A DNA stretch of 64,000 nt from Asparagopsis taxiformis (taxonomy: Eukaryota; Rhodophyta; Florideophyceae; Bonnemaisoniales; Bonnemaisoniaceae). This document shows, piece after piece, positions 51,271 through 60,522 of this stretch. The notes below the pieces were generated by a model that was not told where the DNA came from, did no database searches, and saw only the letters and a program-made list of their open reading frames with translations. Every line of letters starts with the position of its first letter. Position 1 is the first letter of the stretch. Location of the stretch: assembly GCA_030407315.1 (NCBI GenBank), contig JALQPE010002111.1:1-64000 (forward strand), given 5' to 3'. The position numbers and the translations under genes were made by a program.

Positions 51271-54219
51271 ATGAACCACGTGGCATCTGCGCCGCAGCCG
51301 CACATTATTCATCCGCTCAACTCATTTCCGCCCGCCCGTCCCGACGCCCATCCGCCCCCGACCTGCGCCACTCTGTCGCGCTCGTCACCCCTCAAGCGGG
51401 CATGTAACGCGATGCCGCATCCAGCGGACACTCCGCACACACCCTCCGAAGCTTCCCTCTCCCTCGACGACGACGATTCCCCCGCCAAACAACAAACCGA
51501 GGCCGAAATTCTCTCCCAGATCCACAAGCTCCATCTCCAACTCGAGTCGGTGCGCACCGAACCCGACGACGACGACGACGCCCGCGCCTCCAGCGTCGGC
51601 TCCCGTTCCTACACCCGTCTCGACAAGGCCGCCGAGCCGGAGCGCGAGCCCCGTCCAGGCGACCGTACCGCCGCTATACGCGCCCCACGACTCATCGTCG
51701 TCAGTAATCGTCTGCCCATCACCGTCACCAAAGACGACGCCGGCGAATGGCTCTTCCGCGTCTCCTCCGGCGGTCTCGTCTCCGCTCTCGCCGGTGTCAA
51801 GAACAAAATCCCCTTTGTCTGGGTCGGTTGGACCGGCAATGAAGTCGCTTCCGCCGACCAGAATCACTTGCGCAGTCGCTTCTACGACGAAATGAATTGT
51901 TATCCCGTCTTTCTCTCCGATCAAGATGCAAATTGGTTTTACAACGGCTTTTGTAACGACGTCCTCTGGCCACTCTTCCACTATGTGCCCCTGCCCATCG
52001 TGTCGTCCGATGGCGAGCGCAAGTTTGATTTCAAGTATTGGGACGCCTATTCCAAGGCCAATCATCGCTTTGCAGAGGCCGTTATGCAGATTTATGAACC
52101 GGGCGACCTCGTCTGGGTGCAGGATTATCATCTCATGCTCTTGCCAAGTTTGCTGCGCAAGCGATTGCGCGACGTCACCATAGGTTTCTTTCTGCACACA
52201 CCGTTTCCAAGCTCGGAAGTGTACCGCATCCTTCCCGTCCGACACAAGATTCTGCAGGGCGTTCTAGCTGCCGATCTTATCGGCTTTCATACCTACGACT
52301 ATGCGCGTCATTTCCTCTCCGTGTGCACCCGCATTCTCGGCTTGGAAGCTAGTCCAAAGGGCGTCAAGTACAAGGATCACTTTGCCAATGTCGGCATCTT
52401 CCCCATCGGAATCGACCCCCAAGCCTGGATTACCGCTCTCGAGTCCAACTCGGTCAAGGACAGAATCATGGAGTTGGAGGACAAGTTTCGGGGAAAGAAA
52501 GTGCTCCTCGGCGTGGACCGTCTCGATTACATCAAAGGCGTCCCGCACAAGTTGATGGCGTTTGAGAGCTTGTTGGCACATCATCCCGAGTGGAAGGAGA
52601 AATTGGTTTTGGTGCAGATTGGTGTGCCCTCAAGAACTGAAGTTGATGAATATAAGAAACTAATTAGTCAAACAAATGAACTCGTCGGTCGTATCAATGC
52701 ACAATATGGTTCCGTTGCTTATGCACCCATCGTGTTTATCAATCAATCGGTCAACTTTGACGATCTGTGCGCCTTGTACACGGTGGCCGATGTTGCTGTG
52801 GTGACCTCAATTCGTGACGGCATGAATCTAGTGTCGTACGAATATGTCGTCTGTCAACAGAAGCGACACGGTGTGTTGGTACTGTCGGAATTTGCCGGCT
52901 CGGCACAATCGCTTTCCTCCGCTATTCGTGTCAACCCGTGGAACATTGAGGAATTAGCCATGGCGATGCATGAAGCACTCACAGTTCCCGAACGGGAACG
53001 AGCATTGAAGCATTGGAAACTGTATCACTATGTTACCAAACATACGGCTGCTTTTTGGGCTCGCTCCTTTGTGAGTGAACTGCAGCAAATTGAACGATTG
53101 ATGAAGGCACAGGATGTTCACAAACCGACGCAATCTCTACTTCGTGTGTCCATCGATGTTGTGCCCGAACTTCGTGTGCGCATACGACGATTGTTTCTAC
53201 TTGAATATGAGGGTACACTGTGCGCGCCAGTTGCACTACCCGACCTGGCCATACCGTCCGAATCGATGCGTCGCTTCCTGCAGAAATTGGCATCCGACCC
53301 GAAGAACATTGTGTTTATCATGTCGGGCCGTTCGCGAGAAACGATGGTGCATTGGTTTGGCGATTTAGATGTAGGATTAGTGTCTGAACACGGGTGCGAT
53401 TATCGCATGCCGGCAAGTGAAGAGTGGGAGTCCATTGTAGCAGCTGGCGACGAGTCGTGGAAGAGTGCGGTCATTCCGATTCTACAATACTTTTCAGAAC
53501 GAACGCCGGGGTCGCATTTGGAGATCAAAGAGAAGATTATCACTTGGCATTTTCACAATGCCGACCCGCAATTCGGCTCGTGGCAAGCCAAGGAGTTGCA
53601 GCTTTTACTCGCGGAATCGTGCATGAATCAACCAGTAGAAGTTATCTCAGGACCCAAGTATCTCGAATTACGACCTGTTAGTGTGTCGCGTGTCGCGGCG
53701 GTGCAACGCATTCTGGCCGATCTGCCAGAGCCGATTGATTTTGCATTTGCCATCGGTTCGGACAAGGCGGACGAAAAGGTATACGCGTTTCTCAACAATT
53801 ACGTGCGCACCGGCGACGGTCAGGTGACCACGGTGACATGTCGTGTTGGCGGCAAAATGGACAATTCAACAGCGGACAAGTATGTGCCCGATTCGGAGAT
53901 TGTGTTCCGTTTGCTCAGAGAGTTGGCGCCGTCGCAGAGTGGTGCCGTGTCGAAGAAGAGTCGTGTACTCGGACAATCGGCTGATAGTTCGTCGAGAATT
54001 TATGGCCGCGTGTCGGCGATATCGAGAAATAAGTCAGTTATGAAGTCATTGACGCAGGCACATCGCAGTAACAGTTACGACGCTGGCATGATTGCGAGTG
54101 CAGGCTCGGCTGTCACTCCTACTGCCGGCAAAGTCGCTGCGGATCGAGCGCCGATGCGACCTATCGGCCTTGAACGAAGTGCTTCTCATTTGCGTTTTGA
54201 AAGTCAAGACGGCTCGTAG
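51271..54219 (+). CDS. TPS: Trehalose-6-phosphate synthase with degenerate phosphatase domain
   Basis: 982 codons from an ATG. The N-terminal 138 residues are Pro/Asp-rich and disordered. The GT20 synthase domain begins LIVVSNRLPITV (141-152) and has the family motifs VQDYHLMLLPSLLRKR, FFLHTPFPSSEVYR, DRLDYIKG and RDGMNLVSYEYVVCQ, so it should make trehalose-6-phosphate from UDP-glucose and glucose-6-phosphate. The C-terminal HAD phosphatase domain is degenerate: the nucleophile motif DxDGT reads EYEGT (E645, E647), and the GDDxxDE motif reads GSDKADE. Phosphatase activity is therefore doubtful, as in plant class II-type proteins with regulatory roles. Confidence 0.93.
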   Translation: MNHVASAPQPHIIHPLNSFPPARPDAHPPPTCATLSRSSPLKRACNAMPHPADTPHTPSEASLSLDDDDSPAKQQTEAEILSQIHKLHLQLESVRTEPDDDDDARASSVGSRSYTRLDKAAEPEREPRPGDRTAAIRAPRLIVVSNRLPITVTKDDAGEWLFRVSSGGLVSALAGVKNKIPFVWVGWTGNEVASADQNHLRSRFYDEMNCYPVFLSDQDANWFYNGFCNDVLWPLFHYVPLPIVSSDGERKFDFKYWDAYSKANHRFAEAVMQIYEPGDLVWVQDYHLMLLPSLLRKRLRDVTIGFFLHTPFPSSEVYRILPVRHKILQGVLAADLIGFHTYDYARHFLSVCTRILGLEASPKGVKYKDHFANVGIFPIGIDPQAWITALESNSVKDRIMELEDKFRGKKVLLGVDRLDYIKGVPHKLMAFESLLAHHPEWKEKLVLVQIGVPSRTEVDEYKKLISQTNELVGRINAQYGSVAYAPIVFINQSVNFDDLCALYTVADVAVVTSIRDGMNLVSYEYVVCQQKRHGVLVLSEFAGSAQSLSSAIRVNPWNIEELAMAMHEALTVPERERALKHWKLYHYVTKHTAAFWARSFVSELQQIERLMKAQDVHKPTQSLLRVSIDVVPELRVRIRRLFLLEYEGTLCAPVALPDLAIPSESMRRFLQKLASDPKNIVFIMSGRSRETMVHWFGDLDVGLVSEHGCDYRMPASEEWESIVAAGDESWKSAVIPILQYFSERTPGSHLEIKEKIITWHFHNADPQFGSWQAKELQLLLAESCMNQPVEVISGPKYLELRPVSVSRVAAVQRILADLPEPIDFAFAIGSDKADEKVYAFLNNYVRTGDGQVTTVTCRVGGKMDNSTADKYVPDSEIVFRLLRELAPSQSGAVSKKSRVLGQSADSSSRIYGRVSAISRNKSVMKSLTQAHRSNSYDAGMIASAGSAVTPTAGKVAADRAPMRPIGLERSASHLRFESQDGS

Positions 54220-54287
54220 ATGTATACAAGGTACAAATTCGCAAGCGTTAGATAGATGGATCGATCACTCAGTTGCATTTACATGGT

Positions 54288-55712
54288 TCACAAAAACGAT
54301 TCACTGATTCCAACTTGAACACCAGACACTGCACGATCGCCGTCCGACGATCGCATCGTCTGACAATAGTTGACTTCAATTCTGCCGATGGACGTTTCCA
54401 ATGCCACGCCGAGTCCGACAGCGATTCGCATAGACGCGTACAAATCATCCCAAAGCTTGTTCGCCTTGTCTTTCAACTGCAAGCTGCCGTCTCGTTTTCT
54501 CAACCGCACCAAACTATCCTTCACCAACGACATATCACCGAGATCACCCACCGTTCCAAACACGTGCATCCTAGCATTGAACAACTGCGACAGCAACGAA
54601 GCGGACGGCATCGGCACCGAGAACATACCGGTCAACGTGTAGAACACATCACCACCAATGGAATCTGCGGCGTCACGCGGGCCGATGCCACGATTGTCAA
54701 AGCCACGCATCGAATTGGGACCGCCGACGAAAAACCTGTCCATAACACGAACGCGACGATCGTTTCTCGACGCGAGCACCCCTTCACGAGCCGAAATCGA
54801 TATGCAAGCGCCGGAACTAGCGAGCGGAATGTGCAACTGCTGCACGACTTCAACCTTTGCAAACGACGCGTCTCCCAGCACTGGCAGCGCCCATTCGGAA
54901 TCCACACTGGTGTACACACCGGCGGTCGGCATGGGCGGGTAATCACGCGCCTCATTCTCAAAGCGATGATGCAACGACGTCTTCCACGAATGGCCAGCCT
55001 CTTCCTGAATCAACGGCGAGGCATTGGCGTCCACATTGGCCACCTCGCGCCAGGAGGACGAGAGGGAGAACTGGCCGATCGGAAGCTCGAGGGCGCATTG
55101 CGCGCGTGTGACGTGCAGATTGTAACTGGATTGTTGCTCGTGATTGTGCAAACTGCGACGCAAATCTGTAAACAGAGCGGAATTGAGACCGAGCACAAAC
55201 GGCATTGTGTATTGCATGTGGCACATGGTGCTCGGAAAATTTCCAAACGAACGTGTCGGCGATGCGGCGCCCATCCACGCGACGGTCGCTTTGAGCGTGT
55301 CGGTTTTGCCGCGCACATTGCGCCACACAAACGAGCCCTCGAGACTGGCGTCGCGGTCGCCGCTGGTCTCGATCGAGGTGCCGGTGTGGATCTGGTAGAG
55401 GCTTTTCTCGTTGACGGTGAATTGGACGGCGGCGTGGTTGGGATGATCGGCGCGATCGAGCAGTGCGTCCACGCCTTTGAAACAGCCGGTGGATCGGAGA
55501 CGGTCCACGGCGGCGGACACGTCTTCCACCACGCCCTGGAAGGTGCCGCCGGTGGAGAGCACGGGCTTGACGACATAATTGAGCAGGTTGGGATCGGTTC
55601 GCGCGGCGCCTTGAATGGTGACATTGGCTACCGAGAGTCGGGTCGCGAGCATCTGCTCGATGGAGACTTGCACCGGGTCGGCGTCGTTGGACGGTGGAGC
55701 TGCGGAGGTCAT
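54288..55712 (-). CDS. SAM50: Sam50/Omp85-family outer-membrane beta-barrel assembly protein
   Basis: 474 codons from the ATG at 55712. One POTRA-like domain (about 28-105), then a C-terminal beta-barrel. The barrel carries FFVGGPNSMRGFDNRGIGPR with the conserved RGF at 336-338, which enters the barrel in Omp85 proteins, and it ends in a strand closing with Phe-Leu. Expected location is the mitochondrial outer membrane, inserting beta-barrels. Length matches Sam50, and a single POTRA argues against Toc75. Tail-to-tail with TPS, only 69 bp apart. Confidence 0.9.
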   Translation of the reverse strand: MTSAAPPSNDADPVQVSIEQMLATRLSVANVTIQGAARTDPNLLNYVVKPVLSTGGTFQGVVEDVSAAVDRLRSTGCFKGVDALLDRADHPNHAAVQFTVNEKSLYQIHTGTSIETSGDRDASLEGSFVWRNVRGKTDTLKATVAWMGAASPTRSFGNFPSTMCHMQYTMPFVLGLNSALFTDLRRSLHNHEQQSSYNLHVTRAQCALELPIGQFSLSSSWREVANVDANASPLIQEEAGHSWKTSLHHRFENEARDYPPMPTAGVYTSVDSEWALPVLGDASFAKVEVVQQLHIPLASSGACISISAREGVLASRNDRRVRVMDRFFVGGPNSMRGFDNRGIGPRDAADSIGGDVFYTLTGMFSVPMPSASLLSQLFNARMHVFGTVGDLGDMSLVKDSLVRLRKRDGSLQLKDKANKLWDDLYASMRIAVGLGVALETSIGRIEVNYCQTMRSSDGDRAVSGVQVGISESFL

Positions 55713-55822
55713 GTTTGACGATGAACGAGGACGCGGTGGAGGGTGTGTGTGTCGCGGGACGAGATGAAATAATGAAGGCAAGTGAATTAAAATGGGAGGG
55801 AAAAATTTGTTTGTGTTTACTC

Positions 55823-56626
55823 CTACGCGCTCGCTCCAATGTTAGCCTGTTGTTTGCGCTGCTGCTCAACAATCGTCGCTTGTTTATCAGCAATCTCAAC
55901 TTCACGTCCAAGCAAACCCATATGCGACTGATAATCCTCCGAACGTTCCTCCATAAGCATCTGTCTCAATTTCTCTCCCTCGATCTGCTCGTGCGTCTTG
56001 CCGGTTTCCAACGCGTGTGCGGACGCCAATTGCACATACTCCCTAGCGGCATTTTCAAACTCTGCACGCATATGCTCTGAAACCACACCAGTCAACACAG
56101 CGGGACGACCGGCCCAGATCTGCGCATCGTCGATCTTGGTACCGGCGGGGACGACGCTACCGGGGAGCACGTAGGCGGCCTCGCCGACAACGACGCCATG
56201 TTGCAGCACGGCTGCGGCGCCGATGCGCGACATGGGGCCGACAGAAGCGTTGTGCAGCTGCGCGCCCGGGGCGATCGATGCTTGTTCGCCGACGAAACAG
56301 GCGCCCGTCAATACGGCACGGTCCTGCACGTTTGCGGCGGCGGCGATCACGATCGGTGCCGTGTCGGCGCGCAGTATCGCGCCGTACCAGATCGAACTGG
56401 CGGAGCGTAGCTCGACGTTGCCGATCACACTGGCGTTGGGCGCGATGAAGACATCGCTGGATATCAATGGCTTTGCCGAGCGTAGATTCATGATTTGGCG
56501 ATGGCGACTCAATTGCTCCGTGTAGGCATAGGCGCCCTGTAGACGACTGCCCACGCGATCGAGCGCCTGCCCGGTTTCGCGGACCATCATGCCGGCCGAG
56601 TAGGCGATGCGGCGCAGGAGCGACAT
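55823..56626 (-). CDS. Gamma-carbonic-anhydrase-like subunit of mitochondrial complex I
   Basis: 267 codons from MSLLRRIAYSAG; an in-frame ATG at 56677 would add 17 residues. The start (RETGQALDRVGSRLQGAYAYTEQLSRHRQIMN) closely matches plant gamma-CA proteins of complex I, followed by left-handed beta-helix hexapeptides (VIGNVELRSASSIWYGAILR) and a long C-terminal helix. Two of the three zinc-ligand histidines of active gamma-CAs are missing: the VHVAKT, VGH and LHG positions read VLTGAC, IAPG and LHNA. It is thus probably a structural CAL-type subunit. Confidence 0.9.
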   Translation of the reverse strand: MSLLRRIAYSAGMMVRETGQALDRVGSRLQGAYAYTEQLSRHRQIMNLRSAKPLISSDVFIAPNASVIGNVELRSASSIWYGAILRADTAPIVIAAAANVQDRAVLTGACFVGEQASIAPGAQLHNASVGPMSRIGAAAVLQHGVVVGEAAYVLPGSVVPAGTKIDDAQIWAGRPAVLTGVVSEHMRAEFENAAREYVQLASAHALETGKTHEQIEGEKLRQMLMEERSEDYQSHMGLLGREVEIADKQATIVEQQRKQQANIGASA

Positions 56627-56834
56627 GGTGTGTGTGGTGGTGGTGGCGATGGATGGGGGGAATTGGATCGATGGCATGTTATGTAGTGTGTGTGATCAAA
56701 TTGGCAATTTGGTTTTTTGAGATATTTTTTTTGGTGGCAAGTTGGCGACTCTTTATTGTGGGCGACAGAAATGACTATGCGCGGCGGCAACAAAGACGTA
56801 AACTAGAAAGCATACTCTTGTAAACGCGATTGGC

Positions 56835-57128
56835 TTAGCCGCGTTTGCTTCGGAGAGCTTCGGACATTTCCTCCCTCTTCCGTTTGGCGCGCAAATGGGT
56901 GCCGAGTCGTTTCTTGGCAAATTTCAACGCACGTTTGTCCTTGCCGATGCGCAGCAGCTCGATGAGACGCTTTTCGTAGGGCGCGAATCCGCACACTTCC
57001 ATCATCACTTCGCGTACCACTTGTCCGCGCGCCGACATCTTGCCCTTCTGCGCCTTGGCGGGCTTGAGCGCCGGCGTGCGCTTGGTGACGATGTGTCCCT
57101 TGTTGAGTCCGACTGCGATTCCTGCCAT
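56835..57128 (-). CDS. RPL36: 60S ribosomal protein eL36
   Basis: 97 codons. The start is set by the conserved N-terminus MAGIAVGLNKGHIVTKR; the frame is open further upstream but that is not expected to be translated. Also shows the family region GFAPYEKRLIELLRIGKDKRALKFAKKRLGTH and a basic end. Cytosolic large-subunit protein. Normal length and no anomalies. Confidence 0.97.
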   Translation of the reverse strand: MAGIAVGLNKGHIVTKRTPALKPAKAQKGKMSARGQVVREVMMEVCGFAPYEKRLIELLRIGKDKRALKFAKKRLGTHLRAKRKREEMSEALRSKRG

Positions 57129-57609
57129 GATGCGCAACGATGTATCAACGACGTCGAAATGTTTGTTTGTTTGTTTTTGAATGATGACGATCGTCGCCAA
57201 TTGTACCAACGCGCACGATTCGATGACCAGCTGAGCTGCTAGTTAGTTGAACAAAATTACGCCGCGCGGCGCATGGACGTCGTCGACCAAATATTTGGCG
57301 AAAATTGAAACTTTTCAAAAATATACATCGCTGGCCGTTGAGCTGCGTCCCAGTGAGTTAACTCGGCAGCCGGCGTGGAGTGTACAGCATTTACAATGCT
57401 TGCCAATCCGACCAACTCTCTGATCCGCCGCATCGCATCGCATCGCATCGCATCGCCACGCATCGCTCCGTTCCGTTCCGCTCCGCATCGAATCAAATCG
57501 TATCGCGCCCGTCGTAACACACCACAGCGCAAACACAAATCCATCCTCCCTCGCTCAACCCAATCGTCGCCACAATTGTCGCGCCCGCGACTCGCCCCAC
57601 CGCTCCACA
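57129..57609. promoter_or_regulatory. Divergent promoter region with (GCATC)n
   Basis: About 480 bp between eL36 (-) and importin beta (+). A pentanucleotide run of about five GCATC units lies at 57430-57460 in the presumed importin leader. No TATA box seen. Confidence 0.4.
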
Positions 57610-60252
57610 ATGGACATCACCCAAATCCTGCTCTCCGCCCAGTCGTCGGACCAGACGCGTCGAACCGAGGCCGAAAAGGTGTTGAAAAACGCCGAGGAAT
57701 CCAATTTCCCAGCCTACCTCGTTCATCTCGTCGATCAACTCTCCGGCGAAGCAAACAACCCAGACTCGCGTCGATTGGCCGGTCTCATCATCAAGAATGC
57801 CATCGATGCAAAGGACGCCGCCGTGCGCGCCCATCTCACCGAACGATGGATCCAGACTGTGGACGATTCATCCAAACAACACGTCCGCATTTCCCTCTTC
57901 AAAACACTCTCCTCCGCCGCTCCAGAGGCCCGTCGCGCCGCCGCACAGGTCATCGCAAAGATCGCCGCCATCGATCTCTCCCGTCAGGGCGCCTGGGATA
58001 ATCTCATCCCCGATCTCCTCTCCAACTGCATGACCCCCACCTCCCCCGATCACCTTCGTCAGGCCAGTCTCGAAGCTCTCGGGTACATCTGTGAGGAAGC
58101 CGGCTATGGAGAGTTGACCGATCATGTCCTCACCTTGCATTCCAATCATATTCTTACCGCTGTTATCAATGGAATGACCTATGCTGGCAATCCATCCAAT
58201 GGCAATCACCAGTCGGCCGCAAACGTTCGTCTCGCCGCAACTGTCGCTTTGAATAATGCACTCGAATTTGCGAGAGCACAGTTTGAAATCGCTGAAGAGC
58301 GCTCCGCCATCGTCACCACCATTGCGGAAGCCGCCAGGGCTGGTGATGATAACGTTCGTCAGGCCGCCTTTGAAGGCCTCGTCAAGATTGGCGAAAACTA
58401 CTATGACAAGCTCCCGGAATATATTAGTGTCATCTATTCGCTCACTGAAAACGCTATCAGAAACGACATTGAGCCTGTCGCCCTCCAGGCGATCGAATTT
58501 TGGAGTACAATCGCTGAGGAGGAAATTGCACTCCTCTTCGAAGCAGACCCGACCGCCCCGACCCCGGATCGCGAAAGCAAGCGTTTCGTCATACACGCTC
58601 TCCCATTCCTTTCCGTGCCCCTCTTCGATTCACTCAAGAAGCAAGAAGACGATCCCCTCGAAGACTCGTCGTGGAACGCAGCCACCGCCGCAGGTTCCTG
58701 TCTCGAACTCCTTGCTCAAGCCGCTCCCGACGACATTCTCAACGTTGTCAAGCCCTTTATCGAGGCAAACATTCAGGACAAGGCCAATTGGCGTTCCAGA
58801 GAAGCCGCCATTCTCGCTTTCGGCTCCGTGCTGGAAGGCCCTCCCGTTGATGATGTCAAGGCACTTGTTCGTGACGCTATCCAAGTACTCATCGATACCC
58901 TTGTCAACGACCCTCATCTAGCTGTGAAAGACACCACCGCGTGGACCCTGGCACGTGTCGTGCTCATCGATCGTGAAACCACAGTGGCTCATTTGCCCGC
59001 CCTTGTCGAAAGTCTTCGCAACACTATTCGTATTTCGGAGAGTCCCGTTCTTGCTGCGCACCTCTGTTTCGCTATCCACAACCTCGCCGAGTGTTTCTCC
59101 GAGGAAGCCGAACAGGAAACCGGCTCGCTTCGTGAACACATCGAGGTGTTGTTGCAAAGTCTCATTCAATGCGCCGATCGTGATGATGCCACTGAGGGCC
59201 ACCTTCGAATCACAGCCTATGAAGCTGTCAACGCTCTTTTCCGAGGCGTCTCGAAGGACGGCATCGAGTTTGTCTACCGTTGTGTACCCATCCTGCTGGA
59301 GAAACTGCAGGGAACCATTTCGGCCGCTCCACGCACATTGAGTGATGATGATGTATCCGAATTGCTCGAACAGCAAGGCCTCCTGTGCGGCGCTCTCACA
59401 ACCGCTACACAGCGTCTGTCCGCTTCGCAGCTCTCTCCCTATGCCGACAGAATGATGGAAGCTTACCTGCAGGTGTTTCGTCTGAGCGGCTCGGCTGCCG
59501 TCCTCGAGGAGGCACTGCTCGCTGTCGGAGCAGTCGCCGATACGGTTGGAAAAGAGTTTGGGAGATACATGGCGCACTTTATGCCCATCCTACAGCAGGC
59601 GTTGACCAACGTCGCACACCATCAGATTTGCGCCATCGCAGTGGCCGTTGTCGGCGAAGTGAGTCGAGCCATGGGCAAGGATATCATTGCATTTTCGGAC
59701 AATATTGTGTATCTACTTTTGGAAGCGCTAAAGAGTCCAACGTTGGACCGCTCGGTCAAGCCGCCGATTCTGTCGTGCTTTGGCGACGTCGCACTCGCGG
59801 TCAAGGGCAGCTTTGAAAACTACTTGAAGCAAGTTATGGAGTGCATGCAGCAGGCTGCCGAGTCGAGCGTGCGTATGGACGTGCCAACAGACGACTTTGA
59901 CACGGAAGAGTGGATCCATTTGCTTCGTGAGTCTATATTTGAAGCGTACATTGGAATCATCAATGGACTGCGAGATGACTCGAAGCAGGAACTACTAATC
60001 CAATACGCTGACTGGATCGTAGCGTTTTGCGAAGTGACGATCAAGGCCACTTCGCAGAATGGAACTCTAACAGACGAAATTATCAAGCCGGTATCGGGAT
60101 TGCTCGGCGATCTCGTCGACGCTATTCCGCGGCTCAAGGACGCCGTTCAGCAGAAGGCGTGGGTGTACCCAATTCTGGAGAGGGGGTCGTCATCGACTGA
60201 CGAGAGAACAATGGAAGTTGCCAAGTGGGCGATTCAAACGATTTTTCAATAG
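57610..60252 (+). CDS. KPNB1: Importin subunit beta-1 (karyopherin beta)
   Basis: 880 codons from an ATG, close to the usual ~870-880. Alpha-helical HEAT-repeat protein throughout. The N-terminal importin-beta domain has QTRRTEAEKVLKNAEESNFPAYL-like sequence, and ANWRSREAAILAFGSVLEGP and VKDTTAWTLARV are typical of the middle repeats. The acidic loop of HEAT 8 is probably around residue 345-352. It carries cargo/importin-alpha through the nuclear pore and releases it on RanGTP binding. Single exon. Confidence 0.95.
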   Translation: MDITQILLSAQSSDQTRRTEAEKVLKNAEESNFPAYLVHLVDQLSGEANNPDSRRLAGLIIKNAIDAKDAAVRAHLTERWIQTVDDSSKQHVRISLFKTLSSAAPEARRAAAQVIAKIAAIDLSRQGAWDNLIPDLLSNCMTPTSPDHLRQASLEALGYICEEAGYGELTDHVLTLHSNHILTAVINGMTYAGNPSNGNHQSAANVRLAATVALNNALEFARAQFEIAEERSAIVTTIAEAARAGDDNVRQAAFEGLVKIGENYYDKLPEYISVIYSLTENAIRNDIEPVALQAIEFWSTIAEEEIALLFEADPTAPTPDRESKRFVIHALPFLSVPLFDSLKKQEDDPLEDSSWNAATAAGSCLELLAQAAPDDILNVVKPFIEANIQDKANWRSREAAILAFGSVLEGPPVDDVKALVRDAIQVLIDTLVNDPHLAVKDTTAWTLARVVLIDRETTVAHLPALVESLRNTIRISESPVLAAHLCFAIHNLAECFSEEAEQETGSLREHIEVLLQSLIQCADRDDATEGHLRITAYEAVNALFRGVSKDGIEFVYRCVPILLEKLQGTISAAPRTLSDDDVSELLEQQGLLCGALTTATQRLSASQLSPYADRMMEAYLQVFRLSGSAAVLEEALLAVGAVADTVGKEFGRYMAHFMPILQQALTNVAHHQICAIAVAVVGEVSRAMGKDIIAFSDNIVYLLLEALKSPTLDRSVKPPILSCFGDVALAVKGSFENYLKQVMECMQQAAESSVRMDVPTDDFDTEEWIHLLRESIFEAYIGIINGLRDDSKQELLIQYADWIVAFCEVTIKATSQNGTLTDEIIKPVSGLLGDLVDAIPRLKDAVQQKAWVYPILERGSSSTDERTMEVAKWAIQTIFQ

Positions 60253-60522
60253 GTACAACATACATACGCAGTGATGACAGAATGTAGTTACACAGAGTCA
60301 GAGGTTACTAAACTTAATTGCTCAAGCACAAGACAAACACAACCTTTACGCTATGCACACATACTCAGTTGCCAATCCTATAATCCACTAGGCGCGCGCA
60401 CGTCGTCCCTGCTGCCTCCCGACAAACTTGGGCAATCCTTGATTCACGACATGGGCATTGTCGTCGCTCACATGCCTGCAATAAAATAATCACCTCGCTC
60501 GACAACAACACTCTCTACTCAC
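60253..60522. other. Tail-to-tail intergenic
   Basis: 270 bp holding the 3' ends of importin beta (+) and the VHS/GAT gene (-). No further gene. Confidence 0.5.

Noticed and set aside
51385..52245. 286-codon minus-strand ORF
   Set aside because: Antisense of TPS; Gly/Val-rich without motifs.
54273..55718. 481-codon plus-strand ORF
   Set aside because: Exact antisense of the Sam50 gene; His/Arg-rich peptide typical of the shadow of a GC-rich gene. Sam50 motifs on the minus strand decide.
57868..58596. Minus-strand ORF of 242 codons and another at 58918-59577
   Set aside because: Antisense shadows of importin beta.
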